Assembly: GCF_021740465.1 (NCBI RefSeq)
Contig: NZ_JAIOZR010000011.1
Coordinates: 1-64,000, forward strand
Origin: Chlorobium sp.
GTDB taxonomy: Bacteria > Bacteroidota > Chlorobiia > Chlorobiales > Chlorobiaceae
Direction of reading: 5' to 3'
DNA length: 64,000 bases
Position numbers and translations under genes: made by a program. Numbering within the stretch: the first letter of the stretch is position 1; every line of letters starts with the position of its first letter. A model generated the notes under the pieces. That model was not told the origin of the DNA. It did no database searches and was given only the letters and a program-made list of their open reading frames with translations. Positions 1 to 8,480 of this stretch are shown here, piece after piece.

Positions 1-139
1 GATTTTCTACCCATCCACAGCGAAAAACACAGCTTTCCAGGCTCTCCTTCACCGGCCAGACATTGCCCATGCATAGACCGCATTTGCTGCACAATGGCTC
101 GTCGAAGCGAGGTGTCTGTATTTTTGATGGTTTAGTCAT
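1..139 (-). CDS. FrhB/BciB-like iron-sulfur flavoprotein, N-terminal fragment (cut by window edge)
   Basis: The complement of bases 139 to 1 opens with ATG and runs 46 codons without a stop to the window edge. Near the N-terminus it has PLCSKCGLC, a CxxCGxC iron-sulfur motif, followed by a VKESLESC segment. That combination is typical of the N-terminus of the coenzyme F420 hydrogenase beta (FrhB/FdhB) family. In phototrophs this family includes BciB, the ferredoxin-dependent 8-vinyl reductase of chlorophyllide synthesis, so BciB is an attractive but unproven candidate. Only the first cluster-binding segment is visible, so the substrate cannot be assigned. It points out of the window and is divergent from nothing nearby. 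Confidence 0.5.
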   Translation of the reverse strand, partial: MTKPSKIQTPRFDEPLCSKCGLCMGNVWPVKESLESCVFRCGWVEN

Positions 140-315
140 GGGAAGAGGTGAGGTTTTCAACGAAACAACAGAACGTTGCATCAAAATAGGTATTTTGTTT
201 CGAGTGATCAAGAGGCATGAGTTAAGCCCTTATTGTATGGGAGGCTCTGCTACATGATGCTTATGTTGAGAATCAGACAGTGGGCAGACAAACTCTGTCT
301 TGCCATTTTCCCTTT

Positions 316-939
316 CTATTTCTTCCCCCCTTCGGCGGCAATTTCAGGCATAGAGCAGCAGATATCCGACTGAACCTGACAGAGCATGCTTTCGGTTGCC
401 TGCTGCATGATTTTTGACATAATCATATCGCTCATGAATTTCAGTGCCGGTTCCGGCATGAGATTGAGCGGGAATGACAGTTTGAAATCCAGCGATATAT
501 TTGTTTCGAAATGCACGGCTGTCCGGTTGTCGGTCTGGTGAAGAAGGAAGATTTCTGAAAAAGTCTTGCCGATGAAGGTATGGTCGTTGCTGAAAAGCAG
601 TTCCGGGGCCGACTCGACGGTTTCCCAGATTATTTTTTTTCCAGGAGTCTCTGTATCGATGGGAGCCCGGCTTTCACCGGCGTAGCGCTTGAAAACAGCA
701 CTGTCTGTCGGGATATGCTCTTCGGTCTGCCTGACAAAAAAGATGGCTACGATCGGGTTGTTTCGAGGATCGTCGACCTCGAAGGTCCATTGAAAAACGT
801 CGAGATCCTCTATGTAGCGGACATATCTGCAGTAAGGATTGCATTTCAGGATTTTCTCGTGATTGGAGAAATATACAGTCGATTCCTGAAGGCATGACTC
901 AAGAACCACTAATGCTTTGCTTTTTCCTACAACTTCCAT
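316..939 (-). CDS. DUF1997 family protein
   Basis: This 207-residue protein lacks a signal peptide or membrane segment. Its mix of short strands and a C-terminal amphipathic helix (about residues 165-195, MSDMIMSKIMQQATESML) resembles DUF1997, a family with an SRPBCC-like fold found mainly in cyanobacteria, plants and green sulfur bacteria and of unknown function. A role in binding a hydrophobic or pigment-like ligand would fit that fold but is inference. The gene stands alone, and the upstream 322-base gap separates it from the divergent methyltransferase gene. The ATG at 939 is the first in the frame and fits the family length. Confidence 0.6.
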   Translation of the reverse strand: MEVVGKSKALVVLESCLQESTVYFSNHEKILKCNPYCRYVRYIEDLDVFQWTFEVDDPRNNPIVAIFFVRQTEEHIPTDSAVFKRYAGESRAPIDTETPGKKIIWETVESAPELLFSNDHTFIGKTFSEIFLLHQTDNRTAVHFETNISLDFKLSFPLNLMPEPALKFMSDMIMSKIMQQATESMLCQVQSDICCSMPEIAAEGGKK

Positions 940-1261
940 GATTACACAAAAACGTTTCCTTCTCCTCGATGTTGTTTCATGCTCTTGTTTTTCTCAGGTC
1001 AGGCGCTGGAATTCGTTTTTTTTCGCGGGAGCCCGATTCAGCTCAGGATGAATGGGCATCTGCTGCCTGAGTGTTCCTGATAAACAGGTTTACTCGCCCA
1101 ACAGTTCCTTACCTGAAGATTCCAGTATGACCTTAGAATGTAACCGTTCTTGCCACTCTTGCAAAAAACTATTAACCTGACTTCACCGACCCTTTTCATT
1201 ATATTTTCAGAGAGCATTAACTTTCCCCCGATGTGAGCTTGAAAAACCAGTAAAACAATGT
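940..1261. other. Intergenic region between divergent genes, no gene seen
   Basis: These 322 bases separate the DUF1997 gene (minus) from the methyltransferase gene (plus) and should carry both promoters. I find no long open frame and no RNA gene. A short CTCAGG...CCTGAG inverted repeat lies near 1034-1062 without a T-run. No convincing -35/-10 pair was found; a TATATT at 1200-1205 is the best -10-like hexamer. Confidence 0.4.
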
Positions 1262-1918
1262 ATGGCCATGCATGATGAGTTGCCGTTCAGGATTATTTTT
1301 GCCGGGATCTACGTCGCTGGTTTCCTGATGAGAGGCTTGTTTGTCCAGCGTTTGAAACCGCAAGGGGAGCCGATAATGCCTGAAACGGGAGATCCAGGCG
1401 AAATCAGCCGTTTCAGGGTTGTTTTCCAGAAGGTAATGTTTTTTTTATGGATAGCTATCGTGGCGAGTTACACATGGTATCCTCCATGGGTTGAGGCTTT
1501 GCATTTTACGTTTCCCATATGGTTCCGTTACGGGGGCGTTATTGCTGGTGCGGTATCTTTCCTTTTTCTTTTTCTGACCATGAAAGCGCTCGGAAGATAC
1601 TGGAGTCCTTTGCCCAGGATGATGGAAGGGCATAAGCTTGTAACCTCAGGGCCCTATCGTTTTATCAGGCATCCCATGTATACCGCAATGATGGTGCTTT
1701 TTATGGCTTTTATACTTATTACGGCGAATGCGGCCGTTACGTTGTTTAGCCTGATTGCCATAGTTTTGACTGTCAAATGGGCTTTAAAGGAGGAGAAAAT
1801 GCTGATCGGTTTTTTCGGGGACGAATACCGGGCGTATGTTAAGCGTACGGGGGCTTTTTTGCCAGCCCCCGGAAAGATGGTTCGGCAAATCTTTTTTAAC
1901 CGGAACGACCAGCCATGA
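1262..1918 (+). CDS. Isoprenylcysteine carboxyl methyltransferase-like (ICMT/PEMT) membrane protein
   Basis: This 218-residue polytopic protein has about five membrane segments. The diagnostic part is at residues ~129-143, GPYRFIRHPMYTAMM, followed near the C-terminus by EEKMLIGFFGDEYRAY. These are the SAM-binding RHPxY and E-x-x-GxxYxxY signatures of the ICMT/phospholipid N-methyltransferase superfamily. The acceptor cannot be inferred; bacterial members methylate lipids or small molecules, or are uncharacterised. The start could be the first ATG (1262) or the second (1268). The stop overlaps the next gene's start (ATGA), so the two are probably translationally coupled. Confidence 0.7.
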   Translation: MAMHDELPFRIIFAGIYVAGFLMRGLFVQRLKPQGEPIMPETGDPGEISRFRVVFQKVMFFLWIAIVASYTWYPPWVEALHFTFPIWFRYGGVIAGAVSFLFLFLTMKALGRYWSPLPRMMEGHKLVTSGPYRFIRHPMYTAMMVLFMAFILITANAAVTLFSLIAIVLTVKWALKEEKMLIGFFGDEYRAYVKRTGAFLPAPGKMVRQIFFNRNDQP

Positions 1919-2787
1919 GTTTTGCTGATACAACAAGAGGGAAGATCTATTATGAAGACACCGGATGGGGTGTTGGCGACGATCGGGAAGTCGTTTTGTT
2001 TTTCAACGGCTGGTCCATTTCTGCGAGATACTGGATGCCGGTAATCGATCGGCTGTCTTCGCAGTACCGTTGTGTTTCCTTCGATCAAAGCGGAACGGGC
2101 CGAACCGTATGCAGCCATTCGTGTCTTTGCTTTTCCGTCGAGGGGTTTGCCGATGAGGCGTCGGAGTTGCTTGTCCGTCTTGGCCTTCTCGGCTCCAGAA
2201 AGCTGCATATTGTTGGCCATTCGATGGGAGGTATGATAGCGACTGAAATCTGCAACAGGCATCCTGAATCCCTTGTTTCGGCTACAATTGTCAATTGTGG
2301 TATTTTCGATGATGAACTGCTCAAATCTTTCCATCATGTTCTGGTCGGCGGTATGATCGATGTTGCCATGCTCTTCAAGTGGGTATTTATTTTTGAACCG
2401 TTCAAGTCGTTGTTCATCGATCGCACCATAGGCAGGCCCATCGAACAGAAGTACAGGACTGTTTTCGTCGAGGATTTTGTGACAAGCGACAGCCGGGCTG
2501 CGACCGCTGTCGGGAAATTTGCCATAGATCCTCAAATAATAGGGCGGTATACGTCTGAAGCTGTAAAGATCGGTGCGCCGCTTCTCTGTGTGGTCGGCAT
2601 GGCCGACCGAACTATCCCGCCAGAAGGCATGAAAACCCTTTATAACAGACGAATCGAGCAGAGTGCCTTCTTAACCAGGCTGGCCAGGTTCGATAATGCA
2701 GGCCATCTGCCGATGCTCGAAGTGCTTCCGGAGTTTGAGCTGGCTCTTCGCAGCCATTTTTGTGCAGCAAGCAGACTCCTCGGATAA
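1915..2787 (+). CDS. Alpha/beta hydrolase
   Basis: A 290-residue alpha/beta-hydrolase fold protein without a signal peptide. The nucleophile elbow GHSMGG puts the catalytic serine at residue 103. The likely acid is the Asp in VVGMADRTIPPE (about 231) and the catalytic His is in AGHLPMLE (residue 264). The oxyanion-hole strand is FFNGW near residue 27. The substrate is unknown. The 4-base overlap with the upstream ICMT-like gene suggests a two-gene operon, perhaps making and cleaving a methyl ester, which is speculation from context. Confidence 0.8.
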   Translation: MSFADTTRGKIYYEDTGWGVGDDREVVLFFNGWSISARYWMPVIDRLSSQYRCVSFDQSGTGRTVCSHSCLCFSVEGFADEASELLVRLGLLGSRKLHIVGHSMGGMIATEICNRHPESLVSATIVNCGIFDDELLKSFHHVLVGGMIDVAMLFKWVFIFEPFKSLFIDRTIGRPIEQKYRTVFVEDFVTSDSRAATAVGKFAIDPQIIGRYTSEAVKIGAPLLCVVGMADRTIPPEGMKTLYNRRIEQSAFLTRLARFDNAGHLPMLEVLPEFELALRSHFCAASRLLG

Positions 2788-2835
2788 GCAGAGAGTGCAA
2801 GCTCTTTTTTTAGAAAAAAATATTTTATACATTAC

Positions 2836-2852
2836 ATACCCATACGGGGTAT
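2836..2852. promoter_or_regulatory. CsoR/CstR-type operator
   Basis: A perfect 6-bp inverted repeat, ATACCC and GGGTAT around a 5-base spacer, lies 49 bases before the regulator gene. It has the TACCC...GGGTA layout described for operators of CsoR-family repressors (copper CsoR and persulfide CstR). It sits just downstream of AT-rich sequence that could hold the -10 element, so binding would block transcription. It is the only such site I noticed in the window. Confidence 0.7.
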
Positions 2853-2901
2853 AGGTATGCGCCTTGGCTGTCTGTAAGTCCTGCAACTTGATGATAAAAA
2901 T

Positions 2902-3132
2902 ATGGATGATGTTATTCTGAGACTCAAGAAGGTAGCCGGTCAGGTTGAGGCTCTCGTCAGGATGATCGAGGGCTCGCAGGGATGCGACAAGGTCATCATC
3001 CAGTTTCAGGCGGCAAAAGCCGCTCTCGACAAGACCTATTCTCTCGTTCTCGACAGGAGCCTGAAAGAGTGCATGAGCCGGAATGACTCGGAAAATGTGG
3101 GACGGATTTTAAAACTCATATCAAAACATTAA
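2902..3132 (+). CDS. CsoR-family transcriptional repressor, CstR-like (persulfide type) by its residues
   Basis: The 76-residue all-helical protein is a typical CsoR/RcnR/FrmR (DUF156) repressor: RLKKVAGQVEALVRMIE in helix 1 and QFQAAKAALDKTY in helix 2. Copper-sensing CsoR uses Cys, a His 25 residues later and a Cys 29 residues later. Here C28 and C57 have the correct 29-residue spacing but position 53 is Ser, so the copper ligand set is incomplete. Two Cys without the His is the pattern of CstR, which senses per- and polysulfide by forming disulfide or polysulfide bridges. The palindrome at 2836-2852 implies autoregulation. The six-gene downstream run is the probable regulon. Copper or another metal as signal is less likely but not excluded. 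Confidence 0.8.
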   Translation: MDDVILRLKKVAGQVEALVRMIEGSQGCDKVIIQFQAAKAALDKTYSLVLDRSLKECMSRNDSENVGRILKLISKH

Positions 3133-3138
3133 CACACC

Positions 3139-4464
3139 ATGAAGGTATACCAGGTACTGACCGGTATCTGTCTGTTCGGAGCGCTTTTCTCTCCTGACCA
3201 GGCGGCGGCAGGCAGCAGAACCGTGCGGCTTTCGCTTGAAGATGCGGTGCGCATCGCTCGTGAAAACAATTACACGATAAGGGCTGCCCGCAGCCGGGTT
3301 GACCAGGCCCAGGCGAAAATTACCCAGACCCGCCAGTCCTATCTGCCGAAAGTCACGCTGTCGGAGACCTTTTTTGTGACCAACGATCCCGGTGCGGCAT
3401 TGGTTTTGAAGCTGCAGCAGAACATTGTCGAGATGGCTGATTTCAATCCGGAAAAACTCAACAACGCAAATACGATCAACGATTTCAATACGTCGCTGCA
3501 GGTGATACAGCCGATATTCAACGCCGACGCGGCGATTGGCCGCAAGGTAGCCTCGACGGCAAAAAAAGCCCAGCAGCTTATGGTTGCCAGAACGGAGGAG
3601 TCCGTCGAGCTGCAGGTCAGCCGGGTTTATTACGGCCTGATCCTCGCCCGGAAGAACATCGAGGCCGTCGAGCAGTCTATTGCGACGATGAGCGGGCACA
3701 GTCGCGAGGCAGTGAAAGCCTACAATGTGGGGCTCCTGACAAAGTCCGACAAACTTTCCACCGATGTAAGGCTTGCCGAGCTCAACGAGCAGAAGCTCAT
3801 GCTTCACGACGCAATAAAGAACGCTACCGATGCCTTGAAAGTGTTGCTGAATCTTGAGCAGAACGTCACAGTAATACCTACTGGCGATTTCGTTGTAGGC
3901 AAGGGGGTGCCTTCAGTCGATGAGGCAACCGTTCCCGAAAACCGGTCCGATCTCATGGCCATGCAGACCTACCGGGAGATCGCCGAACAGCAGGGAGAAA
4001 TGGCAAGGGCTTCGAGGCTTCCGAGGGTAAACGGTTTTCTGAGAACCGACCTGCACAGTGAGGACCTTTTCAGTGGCGGGTCGAGCTGGTCGATGGGTGT
4101 GAACATGCAGTGGGATATTTTCGATGGTATGGCATCAGAAGGCCGCCTTCAGGAGGCAAAAGCCCAGGAACTCGAAGCCAGATACTCTTATGAGGCGGCC
4201 CGAAGCGGCAGTCTTGCTGAGATCAGAAAAGCCGCACGGGAAATGAAAACGGCCAAGGCGAGAATTGCCGTTGCCCAGCAGGCGCTTGAAGAGTCGCGGG
4301 TGAGTCTTGATTATATCGGAACCCAGTTCAAAACCGGTATGGCCATGACCTTCGAACTGCTGATGCGTGAAGGGGCATATACCTATGCGAAGCTGCGTCT
4401 CAACCAGGCACGTCATGATTTCTGCATAGCCAGAAGCGAGTTCGACTACTACTCGGGAAAATAA
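3139..4464 (+). CDS. TolC-family outer membrane efflux protein
   Basis: This 441-residue protein begins with a Sec signal peptide (residues 1 to ~25, ending AAAGS). Two related helical halves rich in Ala, Gln, Arg and Glu follow, the repeat structure of TolC/OEP channels (roughly residues 33-230 and 250-435). Segments such as RVDQAQAKITQTRQSYLPKV and RLQEAKAQELEARY form the periplasmic alpha-barrel helices. It lies 6 bases after the repressor gene and ahead of the adaptor and RND pump genes, so it should supply the outer membrane exit duct of the same tripartite pump. Confidence 0.85.
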   Translation: MKVYQVLTGICLFGALFSPDQAAAGSRTVRLSLEDAVRIARENNYTIRAARSRVDQAQAKITQTRQSYLPKVTLSETFFVTNDPGAALVLKLQQNIVEMADFNPEKLNNANTINDFNTSLQVIQPIFNADAAIGRKVASTAKKAQQLMVARTEESVELQVSRVYYGLILARKNIEAVEQSIATMSGHSREAVKAYNVGLLTKSDKLSTDVRLAELNEQKLMLHDAIKNATDALKVLLNLEQNVTVIPTGDFVVGKGVPSVDEATVPENRSDLMAMQTYREIAEQQGEMARASRLPRVNGFLRTDLHSEDLFSGGSSWSMGVNMQWDIFDGMASEGRLQEAKAQELEARYSYEAARSGSLAEIRKAAREMKTAKARIAVAQQALEESRVSLDYIGTQFKTGMAMTFELLMREGAYTYAKLRLNQARHDFCIARSEFDYYSGK

Positions 4465-4515
4465 CGTAACAGCAGGATATTAATCTTAATCTGACGGGAA
4501 ACCGAATTGAGCATT

Positions 4516-4932
4516 ATGGACGTAAGGATGATCAGGTTGTTTCTTTTTGCCGTAATCCTCGGTGTTGTGACGGGGTGCGGAAAAGAGAATACGGAGTCAG
4601 CGAAAAGCGGGAAACCGGGTACTCCGGTTCTGGTGGAGAGCATCGTTGCAGTAGGGGGACTTTCCGGGGGGGGCGAGGAGGAGGTGCTTGCGGTTCCTGA
4701 AGGGGCAGTGTTTCATCAGGGGGTGCTGTCAGGCGTTTATGTCGTTGACGACGAGGGTCGGCTCACTGTTCGCTGGGTACGTACCGGCAGGGCCGTAGAC
4801 GGATCACTTGTCATTCTCGGGGGTCTCGATGCGGGAGAGAGGGTTTTAGGCAGGTATAACCGTTCGCTCCGGGAGGGAGTGACGGTGAAGCAACAGGTTT
4901 CAGAAACAAAAGAGATTCAGTCCAATGAATGA
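4516..4932 (+). CDS. Shortened RND membrane-fusion lipoprotein (lipoyl and hairpin domains missing)
   Basis: Starting at ATG 4516 the product is 138 residues. A lipoprotein signal (lipobox VTGC, Cys at residue 19) is followed by a short linker. Then comes a stretch beginning AVPEGAVFHQG and ending in GGLDAGERVL, the membrane-proximal C-terminal domain of RND periplasmic adaptors. Such adaptors are normally about 350-400 residues with a lipoyl domain and an alpha-helical hairpin; both are absent. The reading frame is intact and overlaps the pump gene by 8 bases, so it is probably expressed. It may be an internal deletion product that still helps the pump, or a naturally compact accessory lipoprotein. 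An in-frame TTG lies at 4507, and the ATG at 4528 is another possible start. Confidence 0.7.
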   Translation: MDVRMIRLFLFAVILGVVTGCGKENTESAKSGKPGTPVLVESIVAVGGLSGGGEEEVLAVPEGAVFHQGVLSGVYVVDDEGRLTVRWVRTGRAVDGSLVILGGLDAGERVLGRYNRSLREGVTVKQQVSETKEIQSNE

Positions 4933-7900
4933 AGGTATTGCAGGCAGGCTCGCCAAGCAGTTCATCAACTCGAAGATAACGCCACTTCTGATGGTGGCGT
5001 CACTTCTTGTGGGTATTATCGCAACGTTCATGACGCCGAGGGAAGAGGAACCGCAGATTGTCGTTCCGATGGTTGATATCTACATCCCTTATCCCGGCGC
5101 GACTCCCTCCGAGGTCGAAGAGCGTGTCGCCAAGCCGTTCGAGCGTTCGCTGACCGAAATTCCCGGTGTTGATTATGTCTATTCCACCTCCATGCCGGAT
5201 TTTGCGCTGGTGACGGTTCGCTATGATGTGGGCGAGAATACCGAGGAGAGCATGGTCAAGCTCTGGGCAACCCTTATGAAGAATATGGACAAGATGCCTC
5301 AGGGGGTCCAGATGCCGCTCATGAAAAAGGTGGCCATCGACGATGTTCCGGTGCTGAACCTGACCATGTGGAGCAAGAGCAAAGATCCCTATCAGCTCAG
5401 AAAGGCAGCTATGGATGTGGCAGATGAGCTGAAAAAGACCGAGAATATCGGCGATGTCGAGATCAAGGGGGGGCTCAAGCGACAGGTTCGGATTCTTCTG
5501 AACAAGCAGAAGCTGCTGCAGTACAACGTAAGCGCCCTGCAGATCGCCCGTCAGGTTCAGATGGCAAACAGCCAGATGCCTTCCGGAGATTTCAAGCAGC
5601 AGAACAGCGAAATTCTTGTTCGCTCGGGCAGCTTTCTTGAAAGTGCGTCTGATGTCGGCAACATCGTTGTTGGTATTTATGGTGCCTCGCCGGTTTATCT
5701 GAGCAGTGTCGCGCGAATTGTCGACGGTCCGGAAGAGGTGAACAACTACAACTTTTTCGGCTGGGGATCGGCATCGGAGTCGAAAGACCGCGGCGAATAT
5801 CCGGCCGTCACCCTGACTGTGGCAAAACGCAAGGGCGCCGATGCTTCGGTGCTTGCCGAAAAGGTGATTGCCAAGGTCGATCAGCTCAAGGGATCGGTCA
5901 TACCGTCCTCCATTACCGTTACGGAAACAAGGAACTACGGTGAGACCGCAACGGAGAAGGTGTTTACGTTGCTCGAACACCTCATCATCGCTATTGTTGC
6001 GGTGACGATCGTCGTCGGCATTTTCCTTGGATGGAGGGGTGCACTGGTGAATTTTGTGTCCGTGCCGATTACCTTCGCCCTGACCCTTCTGGTCTATTAC
6101 CTGTTCGATTACTCCCTGAACCGGGTCACGCTTTTCGCCCTGATTTTTGTGACCGGTATCGTTGTTGACGACTCGATCATCATTGCCGAGAACATCCATC
6201 GCCATTTCGCCATGAAGCGTCAGCCGAAACTGCAGGCGGCCATAACGGCGGTCAGCGAGGTCGGCAATCCCACTATTCTGGCTACATTTACGGTTATCGC
6301 CGCCGTGCTGCCAATGGTGTTCGTTTCCGGCCTTATGGGCCCGTACATGAGTCCGATGCCGATCGGCGCTTCGCTGGCCATGATTTTTTCGCTTCTTATC
6401 GCACTTATTGTAACGCCGTGGCTTTCATACAGACTGCTGAAGGTCGAGGACGAAGGGCATGCGGAGTATGACATCACGAAGACCGGCTACTACAAGCTGT
6501 TTGAAAATATTCTCTCTCCTTTGCTCGACAACAGCTTCATGCGTCTCTTTGCATTTGCCGGAGTCGGCCTTCTGCTTGCCGGTGCTATCATCCTGATACC
6601 GCTGAAAGCCGTTCAGATGAAAATGCTGCCGTTCGACAACAAGAACGAATTCCAGGTTATCGTCGATATGCCGGAAGGTACCGCTCTTGAACGGACCGCA
6701 ATGGTTACCAAGGAGATTTCATCATATCTGAAAACGGTGCCAGAGGTCAGCAGTTACCAGTACTATGTCGGCACCAGTGCACCGATCAATTTCAACGGCC
6801 TTGTACGTCATTACTATCTGCGCCAGGCCTCCAACATGGCAGATATTCAGGTCAACCTGGTTCATAAGGGAGAGCGCAAGGATCAGAGTCACGACATTGC
6901 CAAAAGGGTGCGTTCCGGCGTTCAGAAGATCGCCCTGAAGTACGGGGGAAATGCAAAAATCGTTGAGATTCCCCCGGGACCTCCGGTGCTCTCGACCATC
7001 GTGGCTGAAATCTACGGGCCTTCCCAGAAAGAGCAGATTGCGCTGGCAAAAGAGGTGAAGAGAGTTTTTTCCGAGACTCCGGGAGTGGTCGATGTGGACT
7101 GGCTTCTGGAGGACGACCAGAAAGTTTACAATCTGGTGGTCAACAAGGAGCGGGCGGCTTTCCGCGGCGTTTCCACCGAGCAGATAGCCCAGACGCTGCG
7201 CATGTCGCTCAGCGGCATGGATGTAGGTGTGCTGCATACGCAGAATGTCAAGGAGCCGGTCATGATACAGGTGCGGCTGCCTCAATCCGACCGTACCTCG
7301 CTCAGGGATCTTTCCGGTATATTTGTTCAGTCACAGGGGATGGGGTCTCTCACAACCCGTCTGCGAGCCGGGGAGATGATCCCTTTGTCGGAACTGGTGA
7401 AAGTTGAGGAAAAAATCCAGGACAAGAGCATCTACCGCAAGGATCTTCGTCGGGTGCTCTATGTTACTGCAGATGTTGCCGGTGCTACGGAAAGCCCGGT
7501 ATATGCCATGCTCGATATGGACAAAAAAATACAGCATATCAAGGTTCCTGGCGGCTACAGCATCAACCCGCTCTATACTGCAAATCCGGCGGTCGAGGAT
7601 AAACTTGCCATGAAGTGGGACGGGGAGTGGCAGATAACCTTCGAAGTGTTCAGGGATCTCGGTACGGCTTTCGCTGTGGTGCTGGTTATCATCTATCTCC
7701 TGATTGTGGGCTGGTTCCAGTCATTCAAGACTCCGCTCATCATGATGATCGCCATTCCGCTGAGCCTTGTGGGCATTATTCCCGGCCACTTCATTCACGG
7801 GGCGTTTTTTACCGCGACAAGCATGATCGGCATGATTGCCCTTGCCGGCATCATGGTGAGAAACTCCGTGCTCCTTATCGACTTTATCCAGATACGGCGT

Positions 7901-8155
7901 GAAGAGGGGACTGAACTTAAACAGGCGATTATCGAATCTGCGGCTGTGAGGACACGTCCGATCATTCTTACCTCCGGGGCTGTGGTTATCGGTTCGGTGA
8001 TCATGCTTTTCGATCCGATATTTCAGGGCCTGGCAATTTCAATGATCTGGGGTGGGATACTCTCAACCGTCCTTACGCTTGTGGTTGTTCCTCTGGTCTA
8101 TTATATCACGGAAAAGAAATCTGAAAAAAAGGTTCAGGAGGTGAAAAAACCATGA
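4925..8155 (+). CDS. RND-family efflux pump permease
   Basis: The 1076-residue inner membrane protein has the RND layout: TM1 at residues ~18-36, a large periplasmic loop (ERSLTEIPGVDYVYS porter region), TM2-6, a second large loop and TM7-12. The proton-relay pair D415-D416 in VTGIVVDDSIIIAENI matches the Asp-Asp of AcrB-type (HAE) pumps rather than the motif of heavy-metal HME pumps. It would export a small molecule across the envelope using the proton gradient, partnered by the TolC homologue upstream. The substrate is unknown; its repressor points to sulfur-related toxic species or metals. The adjoining adaptor gene is unusually short. Confidence 0.9.
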   Translation: MNEGIAGRLAKQFINSKITPLLMVASLLVGIIATFMTPREEEPQIVVPMVDIYIPYPGATPSEVEERVAKPFERSLTEIPGVDYVYSTSMPDFALVTVRYDVGENTEESMVKLWATLMKNMDKMPQGVQMPLMKKVAIDDVPVLNLTMWSKSKDPYQLRKAAMDVADELKKTENIGDVEIKGGLKRQVRILLNKQKLLQYNVSALQIARQVQMANSQMPSGDFKQQNSEILVRSGSFLESASDVGNIVVGIYGASPVYLSSVARIVDGPEEVNNYNFFGWGSASESKDRGEYPAVTLTVAKRKGADASVLAEKVIAKVDQLKGSVIPSSITVTETRNYGETATEKVFTLLEHLIIAIVAVTIVVGIFLGWRGALVNFVSVPITFALTLLVYYLFDYSLNRVTLFALIFVTGIVVDDSIIIAENIHRHFAMKRQPKLQAAITAVSEVGNPTILATFTVIAAVLPMVFVSGLMGPYMSPMPIGASLAMIFSLLIALIVTPWLSYRLLKVEDEGHAEYDITKTGYYKLFENILSPLLDNSFMRLFAFAGVGLLLAGAIILIPLKAVQMKMLPFDNKNEFQVIVDMPEGTALERTAMVTKEISSYLKTVPEVSSYQYYVGTSAPINFNGLVRHYYLRQASNMADIQVNLVHKGERKDQSHDIAKRVRSGVQKIALKYGGNAKIVEIPPGPPVLSTIVAEIYGPSQKEQIALAKEVKRVFSETPGVVDVDWLLEDDQKVYNLVVNKERAAFRGVSTEQIAQTLRMSLSGMDVGVLHTQNVKEPVMIQVRLPQSDRTSLRDLSGIFVQSQGMGSLTTRLRAGEMIPLSELVKVEEKIQDKSIYRKDLRRVLYVTADVAGATESPVYAMLDMDKKIQHIKVPGGYSINPLYTANPAVEDKLAMKWDGEWQITFEVFRDLGTAFAVVLVIIYLLIVGWFQSFKTPLIMMIAIPLSLVGIIPGHFIHGAFFTATSMIGMIALAGIMVRNSVLLIDFIQIRREEGTELKQAIIESAAVRTRPIILTSGAVVIGSVIMLFDPIFQGLAISMIWGGILSTVLTLVVVPLVYYITEKKSEKKVQEVKKP

Positions 8156-8460
8156 AATTCATAGCTATTATGGGTCATGAAGAGACCCGCCCGATGGTTC
8201 GGGCCCTGTTCAGGAAATTTCAGGTGCACATGTTCAGCAATGTCTCCATCCGCGGCTGCAACTGTGATCGCAAAGAGGGTGCCAAGCAGCCCTGGTGGCC
8301 TTCCGACGAAATGATCGGCACCTACTCGTCGCTCTGTTTCGCCGTGCTCGACGACGACAAGGCGGATGCTATCATGGAAGAGCTTGAAACGAATCCCCTT
8401 GCCGTAGACCGGGATTTTCCGGCAAGGGCTTTTCTCATGAATGTCGAAAAAACCGCCTGA
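8152..8460 (+). CDS. Unknown 102-aa protein with CNC motif, possibly PII-like
   Basis: The gene overlaps the pump gene by 4 bases (ATGA), so it is part of the operon. The 102-residue product has no signal peptide. Its predicted order of strand, helix, strand, strand, helix, strand ([47 protein letters not shown]) resembles the ferredoxin-like fold of PII-type small regulatory proteins that often accompany transporters. A central loop carries RGCNCDRK followed by a Trp-rich [10 protein letters not shown] segment, which could bind a metal or react with sulfur species. I do not recognise a named family with certainty. Confidence 0.65.
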   Translation: MKFIAIMGHEETRPMVRALFRKFQVHMFSNVSIRGCNCDRKEGAKQPWWPSDEMIGTYSSLCFAVLDDDKADAIMEELETNPLAVDRDFPARAFLMNVEKTA

Positions 8461-8480
8461 CTGGCTCCTTCTGCACACCA

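Noticed and set aside
63-257. 64-residue plus-strand frame near the left edge
   Set aside because: It overlaps the complement of the FrhB-like fragment and has no homologous pattern.
5000-6205. 401-residue minus-strand open frame opposite the RND pump gene
   Set aside because: It lies entirely antisense to a well-supported RND permease, has His/Arg/Asp-rich composition and no family pattern. It is a codon-usage shadow.
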